From NCBI GenBank assembly GCA_016219795.1, contig JACRKK010000076.1:1-10840 (forward strand): 10,840 nucleotides of DNA, read 5' to 3'. Under the pieces are notes generated by a model. That model was not told the DNA's origin, searched no databases, and was given only the letters and a program-made list of their open reading frames with translations. Position numbers and translations under genes: made by a program. Source of the DNA: Candidatus Woesearchaeota archaeon. Lineage in GTDB: Archaea > Nanobdellota > Nanobdellia > Woesearchaeales > JACRKL01. This document shows, piece after piece, positions 1-6,413 of this stretch; the first letter of the stretch is position 1; each line of letters starts with the position of its first letter.

Positions 1-126
1 TTCCAATTCTACTGGAATTTCATGAAACCTATCAACGAAAAACTGACACCAGCAATAATCGAAGGACAAGCAACCAAAGTCTGGACATGGGGAAATTTTC
101 TTCATACAAAATTAAAGTATCTTTAG
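1..126 (+). CDS. Open frame at left edge, end of an upstream coding region (possibly the same gene, frameshifted)
   Basis: Frame 1 is open from the first base to a TAG at 124-126 and encodes about 41 residues, starting FQFYWNFMKPINEKL and ending FLHTKLKYL. Its composition looks more protein-like than the frame of the 87-554 gene over the same bases, which gives a serine-, asparagine- and arginine-rich stretch. It may be the 3' end of a separate upstream gene overlapping the next one by 40 bases. It may instead be the upstream part of the PEP-utilising gene, moved out of frame by one base somewhere between about 87 and 126. I do not recognise the 41 residues as any particular domain. Confidence 0.35.
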   Translation, partial: FQFYWNFMKPINEKLTPAIIEGQATKVWTWGNFLHTKLKYL

Positions 127-554
127 TAAGACACTACCTACTCCTTGTTAAAAATGGAAAAGTGGTTTATGTCAAGGGTGGAAAAGAAGCGCAGGCAATC
201 GTTGACAAGGAAATCCAAAAAATAGAAATAACTGCCAAACAGGTCAATGGATTGCCTGCATCTGCTGGAAAAGCGATAGGATGCGCACGCATCATCTATA
301 CTGCCCATGACCTGAAAAAAGTGAAGAAAGGCGACATCATGATTGCCGTCACCACTCATCCTGATTTTGTGCCTGCGATGCAAGCAAGTGCAGCCATAGT
401 TACAGACCAAGGCGGCATGACCAGTCATGCTGCTATTGTCGCAAGAGAATTCAAAAAGCCGTGTGTCGTAGGCACACGACTTGCCACCAAGGTCTTTCGG
501 GACGGCGATATGATTGAGGTGGATGCGGTGATGGGAACTGTAAGACTAGTTTGA
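87..554 (+). CDS. PEP-utilising enzyme, C-terminal phosphohistidine (mobile) domain, probably 5'-partial
   Basis: This is the C-terminal part of a phosphoenolpyruvate synthase / pyruvate phosphate dikinase-like protein. In that family the swivelling domain carries phosphate on a histidine between the nucleotide and pyruvate/PEP sites. Counting from the ATG at 87, residues 14-45 look like the linker found before this domain, with a KNGK turn. Residues 55-155 are the domain itself: GLPASAGKAIG, then TTHPDFVPAM, then the TDQGGMTSHAAIVAR signature with the phospho-acceptor His114, then PCVVGT and a GDMIEVDA end. At 155 residues it is far too short for a whole enzyme, and the ATG has no good ribosome binding site. 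The frame stays open to the left edge, so the ATG may be internal. A competing frame is open from base 1 to 126. The domain assignment is firm; the start and full substrate are not. Confidence 0.85.
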   Translation: MGKFSSYKIKVSLVRHYLLLVKNGKVVYVKGGKEAQAIVDKEIQKIEITAKQVNGLPASAGKAIGCARIIYTAHDLKKVKKGDIMIAVTTHPDFVPAMQASAAIVTDQGGMTSHAAIVAREFKKPCVVGTRLATKVFRDGDMIEVDAVMGTVRLV

Positions 555-572
555 GCAATTTTTTCCTCAGAC

Positions 573-1310
573 TTATTCTTTTTTTTTTTCTGCTGCTTTC
601 CACTTTTTGGTTTGTAATTTCAGAAATACTATAGCTTTTTCATCAAGCAAGGCGTTCTTAGCAAAATAATAAGAAAGCCAAGAGCTCCCTGTCAGAGCAT
701 CTTCAATGATGCCACCCAGAGCATGGGCCCCAAAAAGAGCAATCATCGGATCAACACTCTGGAGGGCAACAAAATCCAGGAGAAGACGACCCCAGATGTA
801 CGGGTGCTCAGACCAGAAAAGTTTAGAAAAGCTGTTGGGGGGAGTGCTGTTTCGCACGTCAGAGATGTGAAGAGCAATCCTGTCAGCAATACTATCAGGA
901 GAAAGCCCGTTGATATCTAATGTTGAAAGAGTAACATGAGCCCCAGTATCAGAATGTTTTTTCCAATAGTCAACAAAACCAAGGTGGTCTCTTTCTTCTT
1001 TTATAAGAGTGCCCTCACCAGCGTAGAGGGATTTCCAATGGTCTTCTGGAGTGGAATAGCGTTTAGGGGAACTTCCATCTCGTTGCATGCGCCAATATCT
1101 CCTGGCCCCACGATCTGCAGAGGGCAGATGCATAATAGGAGCCTCTGTGGGAGTAATGGCTGTAGTATAACCTACATGCATAGCAAGTTGTTCAAGAGGT
1201 TCCACCCTTCCCCTTTGCAACTGGTTCCAATAGAGCCTGTATGTTAAATTCATATAGGTAGGGAATAGGGGTGTCTTTATAAAAATAGAGAAAATATCCC
1301 CGCCATTCAT
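573..1310 (-). CDS. Unrecognised protein, 245 residues
   Basis: I do not recognise this protein. It has no signal peptide or clear membrane span. It is rich in Trp and Tyr (for example RRYWRM, HWKSLYAG, FVDYWKKH, FWSEHPYIWGRLL). The middle is polar and the C-terminal half looks helical (LLLDFVALQ, ALFGAHALGGIIEDAL), ending in a Lys/Glu tail that follows the oligo-T tract. The ATG at 1310 has GGGAG directly before it and lies about 34 bases from the TATA element at 1339-1349, giving a very short leader. A second Met at 1253 (MNLTYRLYW) is an alternative start. It is transcribed divergently from the first vapBC pair and convergently with the PEP-utilising gene, so no operon partner hints at its role. 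It is probably real because the frame is long, the promoter is well placed and the antisense frames are short. Confidence 0.7.
   Translation of the reverse strand: MNGGDIFSIFIKTPLFPTYMNLTYRLYWNQLQRGRVEPLEQLAMHVGYTTAITPTEAPIMHLPSADRGARRYWRMQRDGSSPKRYSTPEDHWKSLYAGEGTLIKEERDHLGFVDYWKKHSDTGAHVTLSTLDINGLSPDSIADRIALHISDVRNSTPPNSFSKLFWSEHPYIWGRLLLDFVALQSVDPMIALFGAHALGGIIEDALTGSSWLSYYFAKNALLDEKAIVFLKLQTKKWKAAEKKKE
579..589 (+). terminator. Oligo-T tract after the PEP-utilising gene
   Basis: An uninterrupted run of 11 T lies 25 bases after the stop of the gene ending at 554, and a shorter T6 run sits at 559-564. Archaeal RNA polymerase commonly terminates at oligo-T tracts without a strong hairpin, so this is a plausible terminator for the plus-strand gene. 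On the other strand the same bases encode the lysine run at the end of the convergent gene, so the tract does double duty. Confidence 0.5.
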
Positions 1311-1338
1311 CTCCCGTTTGATACCTAAAACAATAAGA

Positions 1339-1349
1339 TTTATATATTA
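1339..1349. promoter_or_regulatory. Shared TATA element between divergent genes (vapB1 and the 245-residue gene)
   Basis: The element TTTATATATTA is nearly symmetrical and reads as a TATA box on both strands. On the plus strand, TTTATATA at 1339-1346 is centred 27-28 bases before the vapB1 ATG at 1370, which predicts a leaderless transcript. A purine-rich ATAAGA just upstream could be the BRE. On the minus strand the centre lies about 34 bases from the ATG at 1310, which predicts a leader of roughly 8 bases. It is the only convincing TATA box in this 59-base intergenic gap. Confidence 0.65.
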
Positions 1350-1352
1350 ATC

Positions 1353-1368
1353 ATTATTAATTAATAAT
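1353..1368. repeat. Perfect 16-base palindrome, candidate VapB operator
   Basis: The sequence ATTATTAATTAATAAT is a perfect inverted repeat with no spacer. It extends to 1350-1371 with one mismatched pair. It lies between the TATA box and the vapB1 start codon, touching the ATG. Ribbon-helix-helix antitoxins usually bind such short palindromes over their own promoter, so an autoregulatory operator is likely. Its position would also let it affect the divergent gene. The pure A/T composition means chance symmetry cannot be excluded. Confidence 0.5.
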
Positions 1369-1369
1369 T

Positions 1370-1564
1370 ATGGTAACCACCATATCTGTAACACCACAAA
1401 CCTTGGATATCTTAAGGCAAGTCAAGGAAGAAAAACAAGCCAAAAACTTTGATGATGTCATCAGGATGCTCGTCCAGAACATGAAAAAGCCGGTAAAGTC
1501 CTATAGGGGTTTTGCAAAGCATACTCCTGCATTTGTGAGGGAAGAGCTTGACCGTTTTGCTTGA
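1370..1564 (+). CDS. VapB-type antitoxin
   Basis: This 64-residue protein precedes and overlaps a PIN-domain toxin gene, the usual VapBC arrangement. The N-terminal segment (TISVTPQTLDILRQVK, then NFDDVIRMLVQNM) fits a ribbon-helix-helix DNA-binding fold: a short beta strand followed by two helices. The C-terminal third (residues about 40-64, with YRGFAKHTPAF) would be the toxin-neutralising tail. The ATG at 1370 is preferred because it sits 27-28 bases after the TATA centre and at the edge of the 16-base palindrome, giving a leaderless mRNA. In this family the antitoxin binds the toxin active site, and the complex represses its own promoter. The family call rests on fold pattern and context, not on a diagnostic motif. 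Confidence 0.75.
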   Translation: MVTTISVTPQTLDILRQVKEEKQAKNFDDVIRMLVQNMKKPVKSYRGFAKHTPAFVREELDRFA

Positions 1565-1925
1565 TTCTTGGGCATGGGTAGAATATTTCAAAGATGGCGC
1601 ATATGCTGAAACCATTTCAGGATATGTTGAGGGAGAAGAAGAGATAATTATCAGTTCCATCACTGTAGCAGAAGTATTAAGATATTTGCTCCAATTTGAG
1701 TCAAAGGAAATGGCTGAACTCCTCACAAAAGTTATGATAAAGCGCTCCATCATTGCACCAGTAACAGAAGATATCGCGTGGGATGCTGGAGAATTTAAAC
1801 ATCAGCATAAATGGGGGCTTGGGGATTCTATTATTTATGCAACCGCACAAACCCATAATGCAACCGTTGTGACAGGAGACGCTGATTTTAAAGATGCCAA
1901 GGGTGTGATTTATTTGGGGAAATGA
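1548..1925 (+). CDS. vapC: VapC-type PIN-domain ribonuclease toxin
   Basis: This 125-residue PIN-domain protein is the normal length for VapC, a metal-dependent endoribonuclease that cleaves tRNA or rRNA when not held by its antitoxin. The conserved acidic residues are all visible: Asp6 in VLLDSWAW, Glu42 in TVAEVLR, Asp93 in GLGDSIIYATA, and Asp111 or Asp113 in VTGDADF. The start is a TTG at 1548 inside the end of the antitoxin gene, overlapping it by 17 bases with GAGGGAAGAG just upstream. This points to translational coupling and a low toxin-to-antitoxin ratio. Every catalytic position is intact, so the toxin is predicted to be active. Confidence 0.9.
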   Translation: MTVLLDSWAWVEYFKDGAYAETISGYVEGEEEIIISSITVAEVLRYLLQFESKEMAELLTKVMIKRSIIAPVTEDIAWDAGEFKHQHKWGLGDSIIYATAQTHNATVVTGDADFKDAKGVIYLGK

Positions 1926-1975
1926 GAAAATCGACGGGTTTTCCGAAAAATCCAATGGTGCGATAATTAAGAGAA

Positions 1976-1998
1976 GAGATTACTGATCTCCTACTTTT
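1976..1998 (+). terminator. Small hairpin plus T-tract after vapC1
   Basis: GAGAT at 1976-1980 pairs with ATCTC at 1986-1990 around the loop TACTG. It is followed by CTAC and a T5 run near 1995. The stem is only 5 base pairs, so the hairpin is weak, but the T-run fits archaeal termination after vapC1 in the 111-base gap before the convergent ilvD stop. Nothing else is apparent in that gap. Confidence 0.3.
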
Positions 1999-2036
1999 TG
2001 AATACTGAAGGTATTTTAGTTGACTTTCTGACCATA

Positions 2037-3755
2037 CTATCTTTCCACCTCAAACATCACCGCACCCTCGCTCGCACTCTGCACCAACTGCGCATACTTG
2101 GCAAGCACCCCACGCTTGTATTTGAGGGGTGGTGCCTTCCATGCTGCAAGGCGGTTCTTAAGTTCCGCGTCAGATATTTTAAGAGTTAGGATCTTTCTGG
2201 AAACATCAATCCCTATCTGGTCTCCTTCCTTCACCACCGCAATGGGGCCGCCCACTTGCGCCTCCGGTGAAATGTGGCCTATCATGATGCCGTGCGTGCC
2301 TCCTGAAAATCTGCCGTCGGTAATCAATGCAACGTCTTTTCCTAACCCCGCACCAACCAACACAGCAGATGGAGATAACATTTCCCGCATGCCTGGTCCC
2401 CCTTTAGGACCTTCATAACGGATGACAATAACATCACCCTTCTTTATCTTTCTGGCAAGGATGGCATCCAGTACATCCTCTTCACACTCAAAGACACGCG
2501 CAGGTCCCAAAAAAGTGTCCAACACTTTTCCGCTCAGTTTCAATACACAACCTTCAGGTGCAAGATTTCCTCGCAAAACAAGAATATGTGTTCCTGCTTT
2601 TGCAAGCGGTTTCTTGACGCTATAAAACACTTTATGGTCTGGTTTTGCTTTAATACTCTTGAGATTTTCTGCAACGGTTTTTCCAGTCACAGTCAGACAA
2701 TCACCATGAATCAACCCATTGTCCAGAAGATGTTTCATCACTATAGGGATACCGCCGATTTTATCAAGGTCTTCCATGACGTATTTGCCAAACGGCTTGA
2801 AATCGCCAAGCAAAGGAACGTTTGCAGCAACCCTATTAAAATCATCGAGGGTAAGTGGTATTTCTGCTTCGCGCGCTAGGGAAAGCAGGTGAAGGACTGC
2901 GTTTGTGGAACCGCCAATAACCATCATCACTGTAATTGCATTTTCAAACGCCTTTTTCGTCATAATGTCGCGGGCATGGATTCCTTTTTCCAGCAAGTTG
3001 AAAAGCGCTTTGACAGAATCTGCACAGTCTTTTTTCTTTGTTTCAGAAAGCTTGTTCTTTCTGTCAACCGCAGGATGGGATGCAGAACCTGGAATGCTCA
3101 TGCCGAGTGCTTCAATACAGGCAGCCATGGTGTTCGCAGTGAACATACCGCCGCACGCTCCTGCACCAGGGCAGGAGTGGCACTCCACCTCGTGGAGCTC
3201 TTTGTCATCTATCTTTCCAGCACCGCGCCGGCCTACTGCTTCAAAAGTGCTGACAACGGTCAAGTCTTTTCCTTTGTATTTGCCGGGTAGAATGGTCCCG
3301 CCGTAGAGCGTCAGGCCAATACTATTGTTGCGGGCAAGTGGAATGAGGCAACCTGGGATGGTTTTGTCGCAGCCAGAGAGGGTGATGATGCCGTCTGCGG
3401 TGTATCCTTCATGCATGGTCTCAATGCAGTCTGCAATGAGTTCGCGCGTCATCAACGAATATTTCATCCCTTCCATGCCCATGGTCTCGCCGTCGGAGAT
3501 GACTGGCGTTCCAAAGATGAAAGGCATACCGCCTGCTTTTTTTATCTCGGAAAAAAGAAGTTTGCCTGCGCCTTCCAGATGCGCGTTGCATGGCGTTGCA
3601 TTCGTGTGCGTGACTGCCAAAGTGATGATTGGTTTTTTGAAATCCTCTTCTTGAAAATCAACTGCACGCAACATGGCGCGTGCTGCTGTTCTTTTAATCC
3701 AATCCTGTTTCCCGGGGGTTCCGGTCATTTGGCTGCTGCGGTTTTTGAGTGACAT
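2037..3755 (-). CDS. ilvD: Dihydroxy-acid dehydratase
   Basis: IlvD removes water from 2,3-dihydroxy-isovalerate or 2,3-dihydroxy-3-methylvalerate to give the 2-keto acids of valine and isoleucine synthesis. Numbering from the ATG at 3755 (572 residues, normal length), the cluster cysteines are Cys56 (TPCNAHLEGAG), Cys129 (SGCDKTIPG) and Cys201 (CPGAGACGGMFTANTMA). The Mg-ligand region SDGETMGMEGMKYS is at about 86-100, and the C-terminal TDGRFSGGTHG with its catalytic serine is present. The end (KAPPLKYKRGVLAKYAQLV) resembles the plant/fungal-like DHAD group that tends to carry a [2Fe-2S] cluster; this subgrouping is from memory. The ATG lies 2 bases after the ilvC stop. A GTG at 3782 would add 9 residues by overlapping ilvC, but it looks less likely because those codons are the out-of-frame end of ilvC. 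Second gene of the ilvC-ilvD operon. Confidence 0.96.
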   Translation of the reverse strand: MSLKNRSSQMTGTPGKQDWIKRTAARAMLRAVDFQEEDFKKPIITLAVTHTNATPCNAHLEGAGKLLFSEIKKAGGMPFIFGTPVISDGETMGMEGMKYSLMTRELIADCIETMHEGYTADGIITLSGCDKTIPGCLIPLARNNSIGLTLYGGTILPGKYKGKDLTVVSTFEAVGRRGAGKIDDKELHEVECHSCPGAGACGGMFTANTMAACIEALGMSIPGSASHPAVDRKNKLSETKKKDCADSVKALFNLLEKGIHARDIMTKKAFENAITVMMVIGGSTNAVLHLLSLAREAEIPLTLDDFNRVAANVPLLGDFKPFGKYVMEDLDKIGGIPIVMKHLLDNGLIHGDCLTVTGKTVAENLKSIKAKPDHKVFYSVKKPLAKAGTHILVLRGNLAPEGCVLKLSGKVLDTFLGPARVFECEEDVLDAILARKIKKGDVIVIRYEGPKGGPGMREMLSPSAVLVGAGLGKDVALITDGRFSGGTHGIMIGHISPEAQVGGPIAVVKEGDQIGIDVSRKILTLKISDAELKNRLAAWKAPPLKYKRGVLAKYAQLVQSASEGAVMFEVER

Positions 3756-3757
3756 AG

Positions 3758-4807
3758 CTAATGCGCCTTCTCGTTTGGCCACATGATTTGCCTGACTTGT
3801 TTGCCGACAAATTCTACGGGCTCTTTGGAAAAGTCGTCCAACTCTGCCTGCAGTTTGGTGAACCCATATTTTTTGTATTCATCCATCCATTCTTTTGCAA
3901 ACTTGCCGGACTGGATATCTTTCAGACAGGCTTTCATATTGTCCTTGACGTGCTTATCCATAACGCGCTTTCCTGAAAGAAGCGCACCTTTTCGTGCAGT
4001 GAGAGATACATGATTCAGCATACCTACATTACCAAGTTTGTAGGCAAGCGGTGCAATAAGACCATAGAGCTCATGATGCACTTCCCAATAGGCAACGACG
4101 GGACTATATCCTGCTTCTACAAGAGTGTTGTAGGCATGTTCTACCATTTTAGTGACGCCGCCGCACAAATCAACCTGCTCGCCAAAGAGATCTGATTCTA
4201 CTTCTTCCTTAAAGGTTGTTTTCAGAACACCGGGCCGTGTTGCGCCAAGTGCTTTTGCCATGGCAAGAACCGTGTCCCATGCCTTGCCTGAATAATCCTG
4301 ATGGACTGCCACAAGTGCGGGAACACCAAAACCTGCTTCGTACTGTTCCCGAACAATAAACCCTGGCCCTTTAGGCGCAATCATGATAACATCCACATTT
4401 TTGGGAGGGACAACACCTTTGAAATGCACATTAAAGCCGTGCGAGAACATTAAAGTCTTGCCTGCTTTTAGATAGGGGGTGATGTCTTTCTGATAGACCT
4501 CAGGCTGGGCGGTGTCTGCAATAAGAATCACAACAACATCCGCCTTCTTAACTGCGTCTGGAACACTAAAAAGTGTTTTGTTAGGAGTCCATCCATCATC
4601 CTGTGCCTTTTTCCAGGAGGGTCCATCTTTTCTGAGGCCAAGAATGGTGGTAATGCCTGAGTCGCGATAGCATAATGATTGACCGCGACCTTGCGAGGCG
4701 TAGCCAATAACAGCAACCATCTTTCCTTTCATATTTGATTTGACGTCTGCTTCCTGCAATAATTCACCGACAACTTTTCCTTGGGCATCTTTGATTTGTT
4801 TGGGCAT
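3758..4807 (-). CDS. ilvC: Ketol-acid reductoisomerase, Ilv5-like
   Basis: KARI isomerises and reduces acetolactate or acetohydroxybutyrate with NAD(P)H and Mg in branched-chain amino acid synthesis. In this 349-residue protein the nucleotide-binding loop is GYASQGRGQ (35-43), followed by GLRKDGPSW (57-65). His123 (FSHGF) and Lys146 (APKGPG) are present. The Mg/catalytic residues are all there: Asp206 and Glu210 (DLFGEQ), Glu242 and Glu246 (WEVHHE), and Ser268. The usual YSISDTAEYGD block is replaced by HVSLTARKGAL. Together with RKDG.SW and DGW, this matches what I recall of yeast mitochondrial Ilv5 (TTARRGAL, RKDGASW, DGW) with no gap between the Glu and Ser. The second Gly of the usual GYGSQG is Ala, which is odd. 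First gene of an operon with ilvD, with its own promoter and ribosome binding site. Confidence 0.95.
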   Translation of the reverse strand: MPKQIKDAQGKVVGELLQEADVKSNMKGKMVAVIGYASQGRGQSLCYRDSGITTILGLRKDGPSWKKAQDDGWTPNKTLFSVPDAVKKADVVVILIADTAQPEVYQKDITPYLKAGKTLMFSHGFNVHFKGVVPPKNVDVIMIAPKGPGFIVREQYEAGFGVPALVAVHQDYSGKAWDTVLAMAKALGATRPGVLKTTFKEEVESDLFGEQVDLCGGVTKMVEHAYNTLVEAGYSPVVAYWEVHHELYGLIAPLAYKLGNVGMLNHVSLTARKGALLSGKRVMDKHVKDNMKACLKDIQSGKFAKEWMDEYKKYGFTKLQAELDDFSKEPVEFVGKQVRQIMWPNEKAH

Positions 4808-4812
4808 AGGGT

Positions 4813-4819
4813 ATCACCT
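4813..4819 (-). promoter_or_regulatory. Shine-Dalgarno site of ilvC
   Basis: On the minus strand, AGGTGAT lies 5 bases before the ilvC ATG at 4807. It is complementary to the ATCACCT near the 3' end of archaeal and bacterial 16S rRNA and fixes the start. This gene therefore has a leadered mRNA, unlike several neighbours. Confidence 0.75.
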
Positions 4820-4850
4820 GTTTAACGATTAAGAGAAAAAAAAGCGCACA

Positions 4851-4861
4851 GATATAAATAG
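4851..4861 (-). promoter_or_regulatory. TATA box of the ilvC-ilvD operon
   Basis: On the minus strand, CTATTTATATC preceded by ATAAA (possible BRE) is centred about 49 bases before the ilvC ATG. This predicts transcription starting near 4830 and a leader of about 23 bases carrying the Shine-Dalgarno site. It is the only strong TATA in the 89-base gap. I saw no leader peptide or attenuator. Confidence 0.65.
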
Positions 4862-4896
4862 TTTATTAGAAATATAATGGCGGAACTAGAAAATAA

Positions 4897-5799
4897 TCAT
4901 TTATGGGGAGCATAACCTATGTGTTCCACTATATTGGAAATATACATAACACGCAGAGTGACACCCGTGAGAGAAAGTGGGTTGAGGTTAAGATAATCTG
5001 GCGAAAGATTGCCTGCAAATGGGCGAGGGAAGGAGGCCCCCTGTGGTATTTCGTTGGGTTGAATATAATTGACATTACCCGCACCTGTTGTCTGGTGATA
5101 CATCCTTAGTACGTGATGTGGATACTTTGCATGGGGATCGTATTTTCCCACAATAGTAATTTCCCTTGCTTTTTGGACAACCCCGGCAATGGAATGGTGT
5201 GCAGATAAGGGGACAGGAGTGCCATCGATGCGAGGAGAAGTGCCGCTATAGAATAGGAAAGGAACATCACCCTCATTTGCATGAACTTGGAAGAAAAGCG
5301 GTAAGTTACCATATTCCTGGCTAGTAACTGCTAGAATTCTTTTAAGCGTTTCTGCTTTCAGTGAATCGGTAGATTTAGGCAAGGGAATGTTACGGCTGGT
5401 ATCTTTAAAGTCAACGGGGCCTTCAAACCAAAAGAAATCACCTGTTTCAATAGTCCCACCAGAGGGAGCTATCTGACTAACATGAATTTTGCCATCATGA
5501 GTTTGGTGCGCACCGCTAAAGGTCAGAACGTTAGAAGTTGCGGTGGCATACTCCATAAAATGAGGATTAAAGGTACCGGCATACCCAAAACCAAAGCCTA
5601 AAGGAAGAGTAAAGGATTCTTCATCTACCAAAAGTTCTCCTCTGTCATATGGCAGTGCGCGCGTTGTATCATCAGGAGAAACGCTGAGGGGGACCTTCAA
5701 AACAAGATCTGAAAGATCCTGTACATCAAGCCCGGGATTCTTTATAAAAGGAACAAACCACGATTCAAAAGGGAGGTGTGCAATAATATAGTTACCCAT
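4897..5799 (-). CDS. Unrecognised protein, 300 residues
   Basis: I do not recognise this protein. It has no signal peptide and no convincing membrane span, so it is probably cytosolic. It is rich in Pro, Gly and His, with many short hydrophobic strands, which suggests a beta-rich fold. Notable stretches are LPLGFGFGYAGTFNPHF (about 65-81), FSGAHQTHDGKIHVS (about 94-108), ETGDFFWFEGPVDF, and a histidine cluster around KYDPHAKYPHHVLRMYHQ. Several of these histidines could bind metal, but I see no known metal-site signature. The ATG at 5799 lies about 30 bases after a TATA-like TTTAAAAG, so the mRNA is probably leaderless. It is on the same strand as the downstream ilv operon, but that operon has its own promoter 89 bases away, so a joint role is not implied. 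Confidence 0.7.
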   Translation of the reverse strand: MGNYIIAHLPFESWFVPFIKNPGLDVQDLSDLVLKVPLSVSPDDTTRALPYDRGELLVDEESFTLPLGFGFGYAGTFNPHFMEYATATSNVLTFSGAHQTHDGKIHVSQIAPSGGTIETGDFFWFEGPVDFKDTSRNIPLPKSTDSLKAETLKRILAVTSQEYGNLPLFFQVHANEGDVPFLFYSGTSPRIDGTPVPLSAHHSIAGVVQKAREITIVGKYDPHAKYPHHVLRMYHQTTGAGNVNYIQPNEIPQGASFPRPFAGNLSPDYLNLNPLSLTGVTLRVMYISNIVEHIGYAPHK

Positions 5800-5824
5800 A
5801 GAAGTCTAAGCGAATGTAAAACCA

Positions 5825-5833
5825 CTTTTAAAG
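5825..5833 (-). promoter_or_regulatory. TATA-like box of the 300-residue gene
   Basis: On the minus strand, CTTTAAAAG is centred about 30 bases before the ATG at 5799 and predicts a near-leaderless transcript. It directly follows the stop of the upstream hydrolase-like gene (5835), which suggests a separate transcription unit. Confidence 0.45.
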
Positions 5834-5834
5834 A

Positions 5835-6413
5835 TTATGATTTTGCAGGGGATTTTTTGGTATACAACACGAAAAAGAGATAGACTGCCACTAGCACCCC
5901 ATAATTCAGCACCATAAACCACGGGGTTCCCCAGGAAATGCCATCAAACATAGCACCAGAAATGGGCCAAAGCGCAGGCGTTGGGTAGAAGCGGTAGGTG
6001 TGGGTGGGTATGTCAATCAAGATATGCAGAAGCCATGCAAGCATCACTAAAGGCGGAAGCGTTTTGAACAAATGCTGTTTTTTCCAGAGCGCATACATCA
6101 TCCATACCAAAAAGAAAACCAATGCAAAGATAACCAGGCTGTGGCTGATGTTGTAGAGGTGGGATGCAATCTCAAAAACCGCAGGCAATTTCGCTTGGGT
6201 GAGTGGTTCTGTGTGTTCCGGCCGCGGAAAGTCAGCAAAGGAAAAGCCGCCAAACAGCAGGTTCCAGAACATCCACACAAAAGGGATAGTAAACGCAAAC
6301 AGGTCAGGAAAGACACCCCAGAACACTGACCACCAGATGCTGATCTTCACGCTCTTTAAGTGTGCAAATTTTGCGCATGCTGCACTCCAGAGGCCGTGGG
6401 CGAGGATGTCCAT
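5835..6413 (-). CDS. Membrane protein resembling DUF457/YdjM-type metal-dependent hydrolases
   Basis: This 192-residue protein has about four hydrophobic spans (near 25-57, 88-108, 120-137 and 163-184). Its spaced polar residues resemble the YdjM/DUF457 family of membrane-bound putative metal hydrolases: His6 (ILAHGLW), Asp37 (GVFPDL), His85 and His91 (SHLYNISHSL), then His130, Asp134 and His138 (LLHILIDIPTH). The order of H, PD, HS and HxxxDxxxH is the main reason for the call; the substrate of such proteins is unknown. The ATG at 6413 follows the vapC2 stop codon with no base between them, so it should be translated by reinitiation as the third gene of the vapB-vapC operon. An alternative is an unrelated four-helix membrane protein with histidines by chance. 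Confidence 0.65.
   Translation of the reverse strand: MDILAHGLWSAACAKFAHLKSVKISIWWSVFWGVFPDLFAFTIPFVWMFWNLLFGGFSFADFPRPEHTEPLTQAKLPAVFEIASHLYNISHSLVIFALVFFLVWMMYALWKKQHLFKTLPPLVMLAWLLHILIDIPTHTYRFYPTPALWPISGAMFDGISWGTPWFMVLNYGVLVAVYLFFVLYTKKSPAKS

Noticed and set aside
936..1247. Plus-strand 103-codon frame opposite the 245-residue gene
   Set aside because: The minus-strand frame is much longer, has a well-placed TATA box and a more protein-like composition; the plus frame has neither.
2001..2016. AATAC/GTATT hairpin before the ilvD stop
   Set aside because: The stem is only 5 pairs with a short T-run and cannot be told from chance; the hairpin at 1976-1990 is slightly better placed as a terminator.
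2889..3306. Two overlapping plus-strand frames of 133 codons opposite ilvD
   Set aside because: They are antisense to the conserved core of IlvD, have no ribosome site or TATA box, and their composition follows from the ilvD codons.
3756..3782. GTG at 3782 as the ilvD start
   Set aside because: It would add 9 residues encoded by the end of ilvC in another frame. The ATG at 3755, 2 bases after the ilvC stop, is the simpler coupled start.
3411..4195. Plus-strand frames opposite the ilvD start and ilvC
   Set aside because: Both lie on the antisense strand of strongly conserved enzymes and show no independent coding or promoter signals.
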